A stretch of DNA of 64,000 nt from Cotesia glomerata (Eukaryota > Arthropoda > Insecta > Hymenoptera > Braconidae). Location: assembly GCF_020080835.1 (NCBI RefSeq), contig NC_058161.1, forward strand, positions 5,806,001-5,870,000, given 5' to 3'. Below, piece by piece: positions 20,291 to 32,539 of the stretch (its first letter is position 1; every line of letters starts with the position of its first letter). Under the pieces are notes generated by a model. The model worked only from the letters and a program-made list of their open reading frames with translations, made no database searches and was not told the DNA's origin. The position numbers and the translations under genes are program-made.

Positions 20291-23200
20291 GTTATGAAGT
20301 TATTTGATCTTTGATGTACGACTTTAAAAAAATTGATTTTTTTTATGTAGAATTTTACACATTTTTTTTAAAAACAATCGAAGGTCACATCAAGAAAAAA
20401 ATTAAATTTTTGTGATCAGAACGGCCAAAAAGACATTGAAAATTTTTTTCTTAATTTTCAGAGTTTTTTTCAAGAAGACTATTAAAACAAAGACCTCCAA
20501 TAAACTTGGAATATTTAAATTATTGTAAAAGTTATGAGTATTTCAAAATAATTTCTCTAAAAATCTGTTGCTTCGGTACGGGTTGAGATAGAGAACTAGA
20601 AATTTTCATAGATAGTTTTTTTGCATCTGTAATAACATTTTAAAAAATCGAAAAAATGTCGTTAAATTAATATGGAATAACCGATATGTACTAATGTAAC
20701 CCAAAAAACTAACTATTTTTATTTTCCAAGTTTACTATGAAAATATGTCAGATTGTCATGTTTAATGAGCTTGAAATTTTTAATATAACAAACTAAAAAA
20801 GTTTCAATTTATTAAACCAAGCGAATAATGGAGTTCATAATAATAAAAATAAATGATTTTTCCACCAATTCAAAAAGAAATGTTATCTCAACAAGTCGTA
20901 TCATGTTATGTTACGCATTTAATTTATTATTTATGATGGACTTATTAGCCTGTGGGTATTTATTCTGAACAAATTATTTTAATTCCCAACAAACAATATT
21001 TCCCAGCGATAACAGAGGGTGGGTATGGATAAATATATTTATCAGCATTAATTATTATTTTATTGATAACCGGATTTTACGCGACTACTTCCAATAATTT
21101 TCAGCTAATTGATTTATATGGTACTTTCTTGTTGTTATTATTATTGCGGTTAGTTGATTTATAAAGATATATGGCCGGTAGAACATAAATATTGTTGGTT
21201 AAAACATCGATACTGTCAATTTTTAATATCCGTAATTTATTATCGTGCCAATAGATTCTCTTCCGGTTAATTGTTAATCATGAATTTCAATTATATTAAA
21301 ATTTTTATAATTGAAAAAAAACAAATTTTTTTTACACAAAAATATTGAATTTTTAGAGTGATAAAAATCGTATAATACAGCAAGTAAAAAATTCTAAATT
21401 GACTATAAAGAAATCAATTCCGGAGATTTAATAAAAAAAAATCAAAAACTTTTTAGTTATCGTGCAGACACGACGCGAAAAAAGTTGTTACGAGGTAAAC
21501 ACGTTTAAAGTTTCAAGTGAATTCTTTTTTGTCTCGCGTCTACATTTATTGCAGAGTAACCGAAAGTTTAAACTTTTTTTTTTAATTTTAGATTTTTGAT
21601 TACCCGCAGAATTAAAAAAAAATCTGATGGAAGCACTTTACTCATGGGAAAAAATTCCTAGAGAAAAATAAAAAAATGAAACGAAAATATTTATTTATTT
21701 ATTTATTTTCTATTTACACGACCCAACAACCAAATAGCCAATAACAGGGTCTATGAATAATATAATACAAAGTTAAATGCAATATATTAAAATTATATTA
21801 GCTAAAGGAAGAATCGAAATATTAAGTATGTACGGAGTTATTTTCCATAATTATGTGATAAATAAATATCTCAAAAATAACTCGTTCGATATGATATATT
21901 TAACTTGCGAAAAAAAATTGAGGTGTAAACAATATCGAGAAAAATTCCCTTTTTTCCAATATTCATCCATGCAAATTAAAAGATACATTGCAGTTATTAT
22001 TGTAAGTACAAAACCGAATCATGATTATAAATAAATAATCGATTAGCATTGTAGATAGGGGCAATAATTTGCATATGGCTTTGAGCATTATTGAATAAAG
22101 ACTAGATTTTGGGTAGTTAGTTGGTCGTTTATTATATTACATATTAATCGAATGGCCGCCGGAATTACTAACCAATGGTTTATGGCATGTGATATTACCC
22201 TTCACTTTATCGGTTATGTACTTTCGATCAGCAAAGCGCCAGTTTGGTTCGGCATAATCCGCTTGGTTTTCGTTTGCTCTTTTGGATCCACAGTTCTAAT
22301 TTAGAATGATCACTGCTATTTTTATTCCTACCAAACATTCAAGAATGGACTTGAGTAAAAAATACTCTACGTTTGTATTCGATAGTTTTTTACATTTACT
22401 TTTTTTAGCTTTTGGGTTGATGGAAATAGTTTTAATCAGTTTTTGAATTCGTGAAACAAGTTGATTTAGTTTAATTGATTGAATAAGTTTTGATGGTTTT
22501 CAAAACTTTTTTACGATTTAATGTTTATAATTTATTTATTTTTTTCAAGTTAAAAATTATTTCTCTCAAATCAAATTATTTTTTTTTAACACATTTATAA
22601 AAATAAAAGAATAAACATCAACTTTTTTTTGTTTTAGTTGCTTTTATATTTTTCTAACATTTAATAATTTGTAATGTTGATAAAATGACATTTAATCAAC
22701 GATAGATACTGAACCGAAGACAAATCTGTAGAGGTTTACTCGAACAAATAGTTTCGCTGAGTAAGAACAAAATGATTGTAAGAAGATTGACGACGTAGGT
22801 TATTGTCATTTCTGTTAGAATCTTTTTTTGGGTCCTTTTTCCGATCCGGCTTAGGTTAACTTTTTCCGAGGAAAGGAGAAAAACTAATGATGCGAGAGAA
22901 AGTGTTCAAATCGGATGTTACAAGCCACCATTACGAATTGGAAATTTCCAAGAAGTGTATGTGTATGTATATCTGGTGAAAAAGATCGAATGCAAAAGCG
23001 GAATGATGCAGCAACTTTGCCGATTTTTATTATTTTTCCCCCTTTATTTATCAATACGAACGGTGAACGAAGAACTAAAAAAATAGTCATGAGTTGTTGT
23101 GTAACTATCGACGTTCTCGGATAAATTCGACTCCTGTGAGATTTTTCAAAGCATTTTTATATACCGCGTACTATCTATAAGTCTGTACATGTTATCAGTA

Positions 23201-24556
23201 TTTCAAGCGAGAGCATTTGAATTCATGTAATGCGACATTCTTTTGACGAAAGCGTATCCGAGTTTTGCGGTATGGAGATTTTTCTATCTGCTCAAAGATT
23301 ATGAATTCGTATTTTTACTTTCATGTTTTCAATGCCTTTGACTTAAAGGATATATTTATACGTTTCGCTAATTAAATTACATTTTTCATACTTTCTGTGA
23401 ATAATCTATAAAAAAAGGTGGTTATATTGAACTATTTACTCAGCGAAATAGGGAGTTCCAATATTCAATCCATAAACTTTTTAATACTTGATGCAATAAA
23501 ATAAAACACTATTTTTGCTTTTTCGTTTTCTATTTCTTACTATTGATTGAAGAAAAAGTTTGTTATTTCTTATAAGGCTTACTTCACAAAATACCGGAAA
23601 ATTTTTGAAGATGACTAATAGATGTTGAAGCTAAAAAAATAAAAAAAAAAGTAAAAACTAAACAACATTTTTTTTCAATTCCTCGTGTACAATGACATTA
23701 AAAATAATTTTTTGTAATGCTCAAAACATTTTAGAAAAAAGGAAATTTTTTTTTATCAAATTTTTAAAAATTACTGAAAAAAATTTTTTTTATCTTAAAT
23801 AGAGTAAATGCACTAGTTGTTGACCAGTCACCAATTAGTTGACCGATGTATAAAAAAGTTAATTAATTAATTTTTTACAAGGGTTTTTTTTTTTCTTAAA
23901 GTATTAAAATAAAAAAATATGGCATTTAATCATCATAATAAAAAATTACGCAATTCATTGCGCAGTGATTATAGCTTTAAAAAAATATTCTGTGTTTGTT
24001 TACAACGCGACCAGCCATAAAGCGGTCAAAAATAACTAGCGCACAATTGGGAGATGAGTGCATTTCATCATTAATTTAGTGATATTTATCGGCATAATAT
24101 AAAATGTTTTAATTTTATTATGTTAATTGAAGATCAGATTTCAACTTTTATGGATAAATACAGTAAAATGATCAGTTTTAATATTATTTTAAGACCGGTC
24201 AACTATTGGATCCGTCAGAAGCCCATTACCCAGTAAAAAATTCATTCGGTCATCTATTAGACCCTCTGATTTTATCACAGTCCAATTAATAACCGTATAT
24301 TTAAAATACAAACTTCTTAACCTCAAAATTAAATCTGACAAGTGTTTAAAGTACTTTAGTCATTCAATGATTTGTAAATATAAAAATAATGATTATAAAA
24401 TGTATATTTATAAATAAAATTATACTCAAAATCTTTTTTGATTATGAAATATTATTTTGTACTAATTTTTTTAGTGAACGGTTATATCAAGGAACGAATT
24501 ATTAGAAGAAAAAATTGCAAAGCAATTAAAAAAAAAAAAAAGAGTTACGAGCTAGT
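20291..24556. other. Unique AT-rich DNA
   Basis: No gene recognised. Less AT-rich patches lie at about 22130-22330 and 22700-23130, where short overlapping ORFs occur on both strands without protein-like character. A LINE 3' end lies at 21690-21790. Confidence 0.4.
21690..21790 (-). mobile_element. LINE 3' end, reverse orientation
   Basis: On the minus strand it reads ACCCTGTTATTGGCTATTTG, GTTGGGTCGTGT and then an AAATAAATAAAT tail. This parallels the CCCTGTTAATGGCCTAGGCT, GTTGGG and AAATAAAATA tail of the LINE at 3526-4365. The upstream limit is unclear; no RT coding is recognised. Confidence 0.6.
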
Positions 24557-24676
24557 AATAGTATATTACATTATTAGGGCAGAAAGTTTGAGATTTCTGC
24601 ACTGCGTGCCATGATGCCCGAGGCGTAGCCGAGCTCTCAGAGCTCTCAAACTTCTGCCCGTGTAGTGTATACTATT
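24557..24676 (-). repeat. AATAGTATA hairpin module H7
   Basis: Left side AATAGTATATTACATTATTA, right side TATACTATT. The arms pair through GGGCAGAAAGTTTGAGA / TCTCAAACTTCTGCCC. The apex contains CCCGAGGCGTAGCCGAG followed by repeated AGCTCTCAG. The TTAC side is outermost; the other side abuts E7. Confidence 0.9.
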
Positions 24677-25345
24677 TTTTTTTATAGCCGGTCGAAAGTA
24701 CGTAAAATATTTAATGTACTGCATCAAATAACAAAATTTTAATGTAAAATCAAATAAAAAATAATTAACAAACATTTTTTTTGAAAAATTTATAGATTAA
24801 ATAAAACTGAAATTTCTTGAATTCAACAAACATAATAAAGATTATTCTCGGTTAAAAATAAAAAAAAACGAGCATATTATCTGAAAATTAACAATAATTA
24901 ATAAAAATCAAATTAAATTGTTGTTACTGCGTACATTTTTCTAAATAATTCATTAATCACATAAGGTTGATCCATTTTACACACGTCACTGTCAAACTGA
25001 ATCTTAGTACAGTACAACCTGGTTATAAGTTACATTGGATGATCTACTCACTCTTACGACAGTTATATCTTTATCTATATATGAAATATTTCATGTAAGT
25101 AGAAGAAAGAAAGAAATAAATATAACCAAGTTGTATTGTACCATCAATCGTAAATGATCAGCGTAAACAAAACATAGTTAGTAACAAATGACTAATGTTA
25201 GTTGCAGTAACGAAAGCATTTTATGCTCCCGCTGTTATAGAGGGCGAATGTGTAGCTTTACCAATGCACGAATCTTTAACTTTCTGCCTCGAAATAGGTG
25301 CAAAAGATGCGTACTTTCGACCGAGGTATAAAGAAAAAAAGCTTT
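24677..25345 (-). mobile_element. GCCGAAAGTACG-family element E7 (simple copy)
   Basis: Inverted ends TTTATAGCCGGTCGAAAG (24683 on) and, from the right, TTTATACCTCGGTCGAAAG. About 670 bp, with no nested insertions. It is the inverted counterpart of both body parts of E5 and serves as the reference for E5's gains. No coding sequence. Confidence 0.85.
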
Positions 25346-28129
25346 AATTGTAAAAAAGAAGAATAAAAAAATTTCAAATGAATCAGAAGAATTATCATCA
25401 TCAAAATGAATTTGTGATTATTTGTAACCTAAAGAGATGTGACTTTATATTAATTGTTGCTATTATTTATATTATTTTATAAAAAAGTACGTTTTAAAAT
25501 TATATTGTAAATTTAGTTCTGTTAAAGATGTCGTTAATACTTCAAAAGTATCGAATAAATTTAATTACATACATGTAGTTTACAAAATTACTTATAATTA
25601 TTTATAACTATAAATAGTTATGAATTATTATTAATTAAGTATTTAACTTTAATAAAATCCATTATAAATTGTAGTTAATGTTAATAGTTTTTTTATAGCT
25701 TAGTACAGAAAAAGAAAACCTTAATCGGTCAATAATTGGTGGATTTACCCTAGCTCAAAGTATATTTTTGACTATTTTAAATATTTTCAAGGTAAAAAAA
25801 ATATTATTCCACAATTTTTGGGGTACTCCCTACATTCCATTTCACTCCTCTTTCTTCTATTAATATTATTTTTACTATAAAACAAAATTGAAGTTATAAT
25901 CGTGATGATGTTTGATCAAACAACATCACAACACTGAAATACAAACTAATTTTCAGTGTACTAAATATTAATCGAATAGCAAAGCGGGAAGTGCTATCAC
26001 CGGATGCTTAGTTCACAAGGCTACCTTGTGTAGGATGGGTGAAACAATTATTACTGCTTTGCTAACTCAAACACAGTTCCTCTTCATTCTCCCCGTCTCA
26101 CGCTCTCAGGAACAATCTATACCATATTCCTGATAGCACTTACAAACTTAGTCCCTGCCCGTCTTAGACATAACAAACACAAACACGTTCGGAAATCACG
26201 GAGAGGCTACCATCCAGGGGGCTAAGTCCGTGACAACGTTGTCATAGGGTGCTGTTTAACAACATAGGCACCTACTGTGGGAAATCCACCGATTAACAGA
26301 CGTTGAACACAATGACATTTGCAACGTCCAAGTCCGAAAGTATCTACTTGGTTAATGTCTATATACAAACCACCATTACTTCCTTGGCCGATGTATAATA
26401 ACTAAGTAGTAACTAGTAATACTTATCATTAACCATGAAACTAAGAGATTAGATACCCAAGTAGTGTTTGACATCCGAATTCCTTGGAAAATTAAATTTG
26501 ATAGCTGGTCATGAAGAAATCCTTGTTGACATAGTTAACTAGTCACTTGTACTTTATTAGATAAACTTTGAGTTTCGACTTTCAACAGGATTTCATTCAA
26601 TTTATTGAAGGATATTGCTTTTCAATGAGTTTCAATTGATATCACGATTTATAAAATAAAACTACTATATGACTTAAAAAAATAAAAAGTAAGAAGAATT
26701 TTGATAAAATAAAAATTAAAAAGAATAGATAAATTTCTTTTTTCGGGTTTTAATATTATAAATTTGTAAGAAAGAATTTTTAAATTGATACTCATCGTCT
26801 GACTAACGCAACAAGGGCGTGTAAAAAAATTTTTTTCATACATAACTACCGCGACTGTTACCGATTACATACTACAGTCACTCGATATTATCACTTTTAT
26901 CTTTAGATATTATCTTAAATATGCTTTTTTGGAGTTTCTCAATCTCTATATCAGTGAAAAATTCATATAATGTATTAAAAATGTACATAAAAATATGTAG
27001 TTAGCTTTTTTCACTAATAATGAATGTGTAATTGCAGACAATTAATTATTTGATAGTTTTTAAATGAAAAAATTATCTTTGTAAGAAATATCTAAAAAAC
27101 TGCACGGAAAGAATTTTTTTAATGTACATTTTATTGAATTTATTTTTTTTTTGATAGTAAAATATGATAATTTAATGACTAATGATTTATTTTTTGATTA
27201 AAAATAATTCTAATTGTATTAAGCCATGTCAAGTCATGTATAAAAATTTTTTATAATGAAACTTGGTCAGATCAGAAAGTATTTTTATAAAAACTTAATT
27301 AATTTTTTTTTTCCTATTAGAAATTGCTTGTGACTCAAAAATATAATTTCACATAGAATTTTCATTTAACAAGGAAAGTTATCCTTCCAAGTACCAGTTT
27401 TCAAAAAATCAAAAAAATTCCGAAAAGAAACAATATATCAAAAACCATTATTAAATGTTTTATTAAAGAAAATCTTGAATAAAAAATGTTTAACTTGATT
27501 ATATACTTGAAGATCGTAACTAATTAAAACCATTGCTTTAGCCATTCAATAAAAAAATACCCGACACAAAGATAATAAAAAATTCAAAGTACTAATGAAT
27601 ATCTTCTACAGTTAATTCATTGAGAATATTCTTAATTATCGTAATTAATGAACAACAAAGAAATCTAAGATTCCAAAGGATTTCTCCTGCCCTTCGGTTC
27701 CTTTGAGCGAAATATACTTCCCAAAAGAAACCCTGCAATCATGAAAAGTACTCTCTCAAAAATTCCTAGTGAGAAAAAGCTTCTCTTTCGTTAAACAGAA
27801 AGGTCTACTAGTGTCAAGACATAACAAACACGAAATAAAAGTTTAAAATAAAAGGTAGAATTCTTTTTAAAACTTAAAGCTACCAGACTATCTCACAATC
27901 GGTGTTTCGCGCGTCTAATACACCAGAATGGTGTTACAACTTGATCAATGTGTCTTTTCAACAAAACTTTTTTCATATCCTACAGGATAGTCTCTATTTT
28001 CTTTTCCCTCTCTTTCGCTCTCAACTAATCCCAATCCCGATCCCACTGGTCGTAAATCTAGTGATCTCATTTACCGACAATCTAATTTACTAAAACTCAT
28101 CAATGGAATTAATGTATTTTCTGTTACAG
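25346..28129. other. Upstream flank or 5' intron of neuroligin, mostly unique
   Basis: AT-rich except about 25975-26480, a ~500-bp patch of balanced composition with no long ORF and no repeat partner in this window. Other patches are at 27680-27790 and 27890-28070. No gene recognised. Confidence 0.4.
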
Positions 28130-28738
28130 GTGCAGTCGTTTCATTTAAGAGGATCTACTTTCGAAAAGATTTAGTTCGCAATCATTTAAGATTTATTTTT
28201 TCGGATCGAGACGTTTTAATTAATTTTTTATTGTTATTATTAATATTACTTTTATAAAAAAATTAATTACTGATTTTATGACGCTCGAAAAATAACAAAC
28301 GATGAAGACTTTTTATTGAAAAGAAAATAACGAGGCGTGTTGCTGGCAGTTAAGGTAATTAGGCGATGAAATTAACTTTCAGATGGCAAGGAGGAATTCG
28401 GTGAAGCGGGGTGGTGGCGATCGGGGCCGTAGTGGGGTCGGAAGGGCGAAAACAGGAGGAAAATTTTCGATATGTAGAATAATCTTCGAGAGGCAATCAA
28501 ACTAACTCGAGAATAATAATGATAATGAGCGAAAGTTTAAGGTTAAAATTATCTAGGAAACGGGTCCGCTGTTCGATAACTGCCAATTTTTTCGATTTTG
28601 AGGTTAGTAACCGAGGTTATTATTGCTTCTGAGTTCAGGCGTTTTGTAAGAGTTTACTATTAGAAATAGTTGTAATTGTAACGATAATCATAATCATAAT
28701 CAAAGTAGATAAGAATATAAGTTAATGACCGGAAGAAA
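28121..28738 (+). promoter_or_regulatory. Candidate 5'UTR of neuroligin with a 3' splice acceptor
   Basis: TTTTCTGTTACAG ending at 28129 is a good acceptor, followed by G-rich DNA (28385-28460) and then the start codon at 28739. An in-frame TAA lies seven codons upstream of that ATG. If the acceptor is used, this exon carries ~610 nt of 5'UTR and the promoter lies further upstream. Alternatively transcription begins within this block. No TATA box or initiator can be singled out. Confidence 0.3.
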
Positions 28739-29001
28739 ATGATATGCAAAATGGGACTCCTGACGGCTGTGGTCTGTTTGGTGTTGACTGTGCCTATCGT
28801 CTCCTCTCTGTCGGTAAAGCAGAAATTAAACCCTCGGATAGTACAATTACGTAATGGACAGATTCAAGGCTTGACTCAGTCCTTTGAGAACAGGCAACTC
28901 AAGCCGGTGGACGTTTATCTGGGAATTCCGTACGCCACACCACCGATTGGAGGCGGCAGATTTTCCCCTACTAAAGCGCCCAACCCTTGGGACGGAGTTA
29001 G
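28739..29001 (+). CDS. Neuroligin, coding exon 1 (signal peptide and N-terminal esterase-fold segment)
   Basis: Encodes the first 87 residues plus two bases. Residues 1-23 form a signal peptide (MICKMGLLTAVV... to VSS), fitting a secreted or type I membrane protein. Next comes the opening of the carboxylesterase-B fold: an R-x-G-x-I-x-G-type strand (RNGQIQGLT, about 38-46), VDVYLGIPYATPPIGGGRFSP (58-78) and NPWDGVR (82-88). GIPYA-PP--GRF and PW-GVR are family landmarks. The exon ends GGAGTTAG/GTAAGT, a consensus donor in phase 2. The start is the first in-frame ATG after a stop; ATG at 28751 (M5) is a weaker alternative. Neuroligins are postsynaptic partners of neurexin. The family call rests chiefly on exon 2. 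Confidence 0.9.
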
Positions 29002-29451
29002 GTAAGTGCTGATAATTATTTTTATTGTTATTATCATGTTCTTAGCGATGGAAAAGCTGAAGGGCATCATTATGAATTTTTTAATAAACGTTTTTTCGGT
29101 ACTAAGTTTCAATTTAGAGTCTCAATTTTTAACTTTGTTCTTAAGAATCAATTGCTTGGTAGTCTGAATTAATTTTGTTTGAAAAGAAGGGAGTAAATTA
29201 GGCATTAAGTAGTTTTTTTTTTAGAACTGGGAAAAATTAGTTATTCATGATGATATATGTCAGGTATAATCATCACATATGTCCATATGTTATAATCATG
29301 TATAGCCATCACATACTATGTATCATCATATGATATAATCGTCTATGATCGTATGACATGATCATATATTACTACCACATGTGATTATGTGTGATCTTCA
29401 CATATAACCATGTATGGCCTTGACATATGATGATCTGTGTACGACCGTATG

Positions 29452-29648
29452 CACAGTAAAAAATTTTATGTCAATGCGTCAAAAAATTTTGTGTTAAAAA
29501 TTTTTATGTTTAATATTCAACACTTTTTTGTGTTAATTTAACACTTTTCTGTGTTAATTTAACACAATAAATGTTACATTTACACATAAAAGTGTTAAAT
29601 ATTTAACACAAAATTTTTAGACGCAATGACGTAAAATTTTTTACTGTG
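29452..29648. mobile_element. Foldback MITE, CACAGTAAAAAATTTT ends
   Basis: 197 bp. Left end CACAGTAAAAAATTTTATGT then CAATGCGTC; right end on the minus strand CACAGTAAAAAATTTTACGT then CATTGCGTC. The centre is made of TTAACAC / GTGTTAA repeats. No TA or longer duplication is certain. Confidence 0.8.
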
Positions 29649-29764
29649 TGGTATGATCATAGGACATGACCATATATATGCACATCACATATAAACAGAT
29701 AAAGCATTTACATGTAATAATATCATATGATTATCTCTAATTATATGAGATGACTATGTATGAC

Positions 29765-30010
29765 TACATTGATAAAAAAATTAACTTGACTCAAGAACTA
29801 AATTCTTAAACCAAAAATATCATTTTGAAGAAAACGATTGTCTTGAGCCAAGAGAATAAATTCTTGAGACAAGAAAAATTTACTTAAATCAAGAATAATT
29901 TCTTGACTCAAGAGTTTATTCTCTTGACTCAAGAAAACCATTTTCTTCAAAATGATATTCTTGTTTCTAGATTTTGGCTCTTGAGTCAAGTTAATTATTT
30001 TATCAGTGTA
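29765..30010. mobile_element. Foldback MITE, TACACTGATA ends with CTTGACTCAAG core
   Basis: About 246 bp. TACATTGATAAAAAAATTAA (left) and, inverted, TACACTGATAAAATAATTAA (right), both followed by CTTGACTCAAGA and later ATCATTTTGAAGAAAA. TA at both edges fits a Tc1/mariner-type target. A 63-codon minus frame inside encodes only the repeat. Confidence 0.85.
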
Positions 30011-30372
30011 TATTTGATCATGTATGGTCGTATAACATGACTATCACATATAAATATGATTGATATGGTATGATTATCACATATGAAGAAATATCACTGT
30101 CATATGTGACCAGATATGACCATAAAATGTGACTATGTATGGCCATATAATGTGACCATGTGATGTGACCACCATACATGACCATATGTGATCACATACG
30201 AACATTGCAGATGACTATGTATCATCAGTTTATGAAAAAATTAAGAAATTTATCAAAAAATGTATATATTTTCAACCGATTTCATCAATTTGATTAAGAA
30301 AAACTTTAAAATCATTTTCTTAAATAATCAATGACTGGATGAAAACTAAAAATTTTTCCTTTATTCCAACAG

Positions 30373-30548
30373 ACTCGCTAATGCGATTGGGCCTGTCTGT
30401 CCGCAAAGACTTCCCGACATAAGTAACGAGGCGGCGGCATTGGAACGAATGCCACGAGGACGTCTCGAGTATTTAAAAAGACTTTTACCTCATCTAAAAA
30501 ATCAAAGCGAAGACTGCCTTTATTTGAACATCTACGCTCCTGCTATGG
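30373..30548 (+). CDS. Neuroligin, coding exon 2
   Basis: Continues exon 1 in frame across the phase-2 junction (AG/A restores R88) and encodes about 59 residues: LANAIGPVCPQRLPDISNEA, then AALERMPRGRLEYLKRLLPH, then LKNQSEDCLYLNIYAPAM. SEDCLYLNIYAP is the carboxylesterase-B signature around a conserved disulphide cysteine. PVCPQRLPDIS with the MPRGRLEYLKRLLPHLKNQS insert is diagnostic of neuroligins over ordinary esterases. The exon ends CTATGG/GTAAGC in phase 1. Exons for the rest of the fold, the catalytic-triad region, the transmembrane helix and the PDZ ligand are not found in this window, so the paralogue cannot be assigned. Confidence 0.92.
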
Positions 30549-31643
30549 GTAAGCTCATTAATTTTCAAATAAAAAAATAAACTCATTGAATAGAGAAAAT
30601 TTTTTAAAACATTTAAGAAATCCGCGAGAAATAGAACCGTCAAGAAAGTTAAAAATAAAGAAAGAACAAAGCCAGGTGTGCAGAAATCAGAACACGTTTT
30701 TCAATAGCGACAGCGTCAGGTGTGCTCGCGAGATTTCTCTCTATCAGACGACTACGTGGCATGTAGTGTCTAATGATAAATTTACCTTGTACAATACAAT
30801 ATTATTCAAGTTTAATCATACCACCCAGAATTATCTTACCGCATAAATAATAGCCCCCACGAATAATTTATCAACCTGATAAACCAAAACAAAATAGGTA
30901 CTACGACGTGATAAATTAATAATCGAGATGGCATTATATAATAATAATATTGTTTGTTGTTATTGATATAAAACAGTGCGTATTATTAATAGAATCCAGC
31001 ATCCACCGAGACGATGCATTATTTATCTTTTATTGCATGATGTATTCGTATTGTTAAAAGAATTGCCAACATGCACAATATTTTATAAATACATGTGAAG
31101 TACGCTCGACGTTTTTTCCCCAACTCATTTTTATTCTTATTCATATATTTTTATTTACATTTCTCTTAGCCATTTTATAGTCGCATTTTTCTTTAGATTT
31201 TAAACAAACGTGATATTGCGCTTGGAATCTAGATGGAAAAATATTTTCAATAATAATAAAACTTAAATTTTAATATCAAAAAATATTAAGCATAAATTTT
31301 AAGGAATGTGAGGTAAAGGAGAAATTTTATTTTTCGCGAGTGTTTCAAGCTAAATAGAATGCTTCTTATTAAATAAAAAAATTTTTTGTTTAAAAATATT
31401 AAATCCTGAAATTTTTCAATAACGTAAACTTGAGAGTAGGAAAAAATCAATATTAATAATTAATAAGACTTTTTATTTAGTATATAATAAGTACATCTTC
31501 AATTGCTCATTTTTAATTTAGATTTATTGGGTTGGAAAATAATTAGTTTTAATTATTCATTCCATCTTTTCGATTGTCATTTATTTATAGTAATAATAAA
31601 ATTTTAATAATTAATTTATTATTTTTAAATGAACATTTATTTA
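30549..31643. other. Intronic unique AT-rich DNA
   Basis: An 86-codon frame at 30586-30846 has no protein-like features. A CGCGAGATTTCTCTC stretch lies near 30726. Nothing else recognised. Confidence 0.4.
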
Positions 31644-31844
31644 TCTATACTAATATTATAAAGAGGAAAGATTTGATTGTTTGTTTGTTTGCATTGAATA
31701 GGCTCCGAAACTACTGAACCGATTTGAAAAATTCTTTCACTATTGGAAAGTTACACTATCCCCGGGTGACATAGGCTATCTTATATTATGAATAATTTAA
31801 AAATTTTTGTTAAATACCCGTGCGAAGCCGGGGCGAACTGCTAG
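31644..31844 (+). mobile_element. Short non-autonomous Helitron, copy 1
   Basis: Starts TCTATACTAATATTATAAAG and ends with a GC hairpin CCCGTGCGAAGCCGGGG and CTAG followed by T. The middle has the typical GGCTCCGAAACTACTGAACC and GATTTGAAAAATTCTTTCAC. 5'-TC, 3'-hairpin plus CTRR and no target duplication are Helitron marks; this family type is common in insects. Confidence 0.85.
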
Positions 31845-31986
31845 TTTAACATAAAAATAAAATTTGAATAATTAACAATTTTGAAAAATTTTAAATATCA
31901 AACTAAAATTAAGTAAGCATTTTTATGAATTTTTATAATAGTATTACATTTTTTAGATAAGCTGTCATAAAAATAAACTAAATATA

Positions 31987-32180
31987 TCTAAACTAATATT
32001 ATAAAGAGGAAAGATTTGATTGTTTGTTTGTTTGTTTGTATTGAATAGGCTCCGAAACTACTGAACCGATTTAAAAAATTCTTTCACTGTTGAGAAGCTA
32101 CGCCATCTCTGGGTGACATAGACTATATTATATTTTCAAATTTGTTTTAAATACCCGTGCGGAGCCGGGCGAGCTGCTAG
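31987..32180 (+). mobile_element. Short non-autonomous Helitron, copy 2
   Basis: Same family as 31644-31844: TCTAAACTAATATTATAAAG at the start and CCCGTGCGGAGCCGGGCGAG then CTGCTAG at the end. The copies are about 140 bp apart, in the same orientation. Confidence 0.85.
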
Positions 32181-32197
32181 TCTTAAATAATCAATAG

Positions 32198-32310
32198 CTA
32201 TACTAATAAATAAAGAGATTTTTTTTTTGACATACCTAACTGAACAAAACTATTAAACCAATAGACATTAAATTAATCTCATAAAATGCATAGTTTATAA
32301 GTTAATCTTT
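32198..32310 (+). mobile_element. Helitron 5' end fragment
   Basis: CTATACTAATAAATAAAGAG followed by a T-run and ACTGAACAAAACTATTAAAC resembles the 5' part of the two preceding copies. No 3' hairpin is visible. Confidence 0.45.
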
Positions 32311-32539
32311 TAATTTGATATTTTATCGATATTTTGTTCGTTGAATAAATAATAATAATTCATTAAAAATAGTTTCTTTTGTAATTTTATTTAAGTAAAT
32401 AAAATGTAAAGATTATATTGTTGATTGATTAATTTGATACTTTTTAAGTTCAACAGAATCATGATTACTATTATACAGTATAAAAAATTTTTCGTTATTG
32501 TGTAGAGTGTAAAAATTTGTGTGTATACAATGACGAAAA

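Larger units (their letters stand above)
29245..30230. repeat. ATGATCATATATGACCAT array in intron 1, split by two MITEs
   Basis: Degenerate CATATGTGATCAT and TATGACCATATAATGTGACC strings at 29245-29451, 29649-29764 and 30011-30230. It has the same character as the arrays at 8360 and 13384. The two MITEs interrupt it. Confidence 0.7.
29002..30372 (+). other. Neuroligin intron 1
   Basis: GTAAGT donor at 29002 and a TTTATTCCAACAG acceptor ending at 30372. The 1371-bp intron is largely filled by an ATGATC array into which two foldback MITEs have inserted. Confidence 0.9.

Noticed and set aside
30586..30846. Read-through extension of neuroligin exon 2
   Set aside because: Exon 2 meets a consensus GTAAGC donor at 30549 and the downstream 86-codon frame has no neuroligin similarity.
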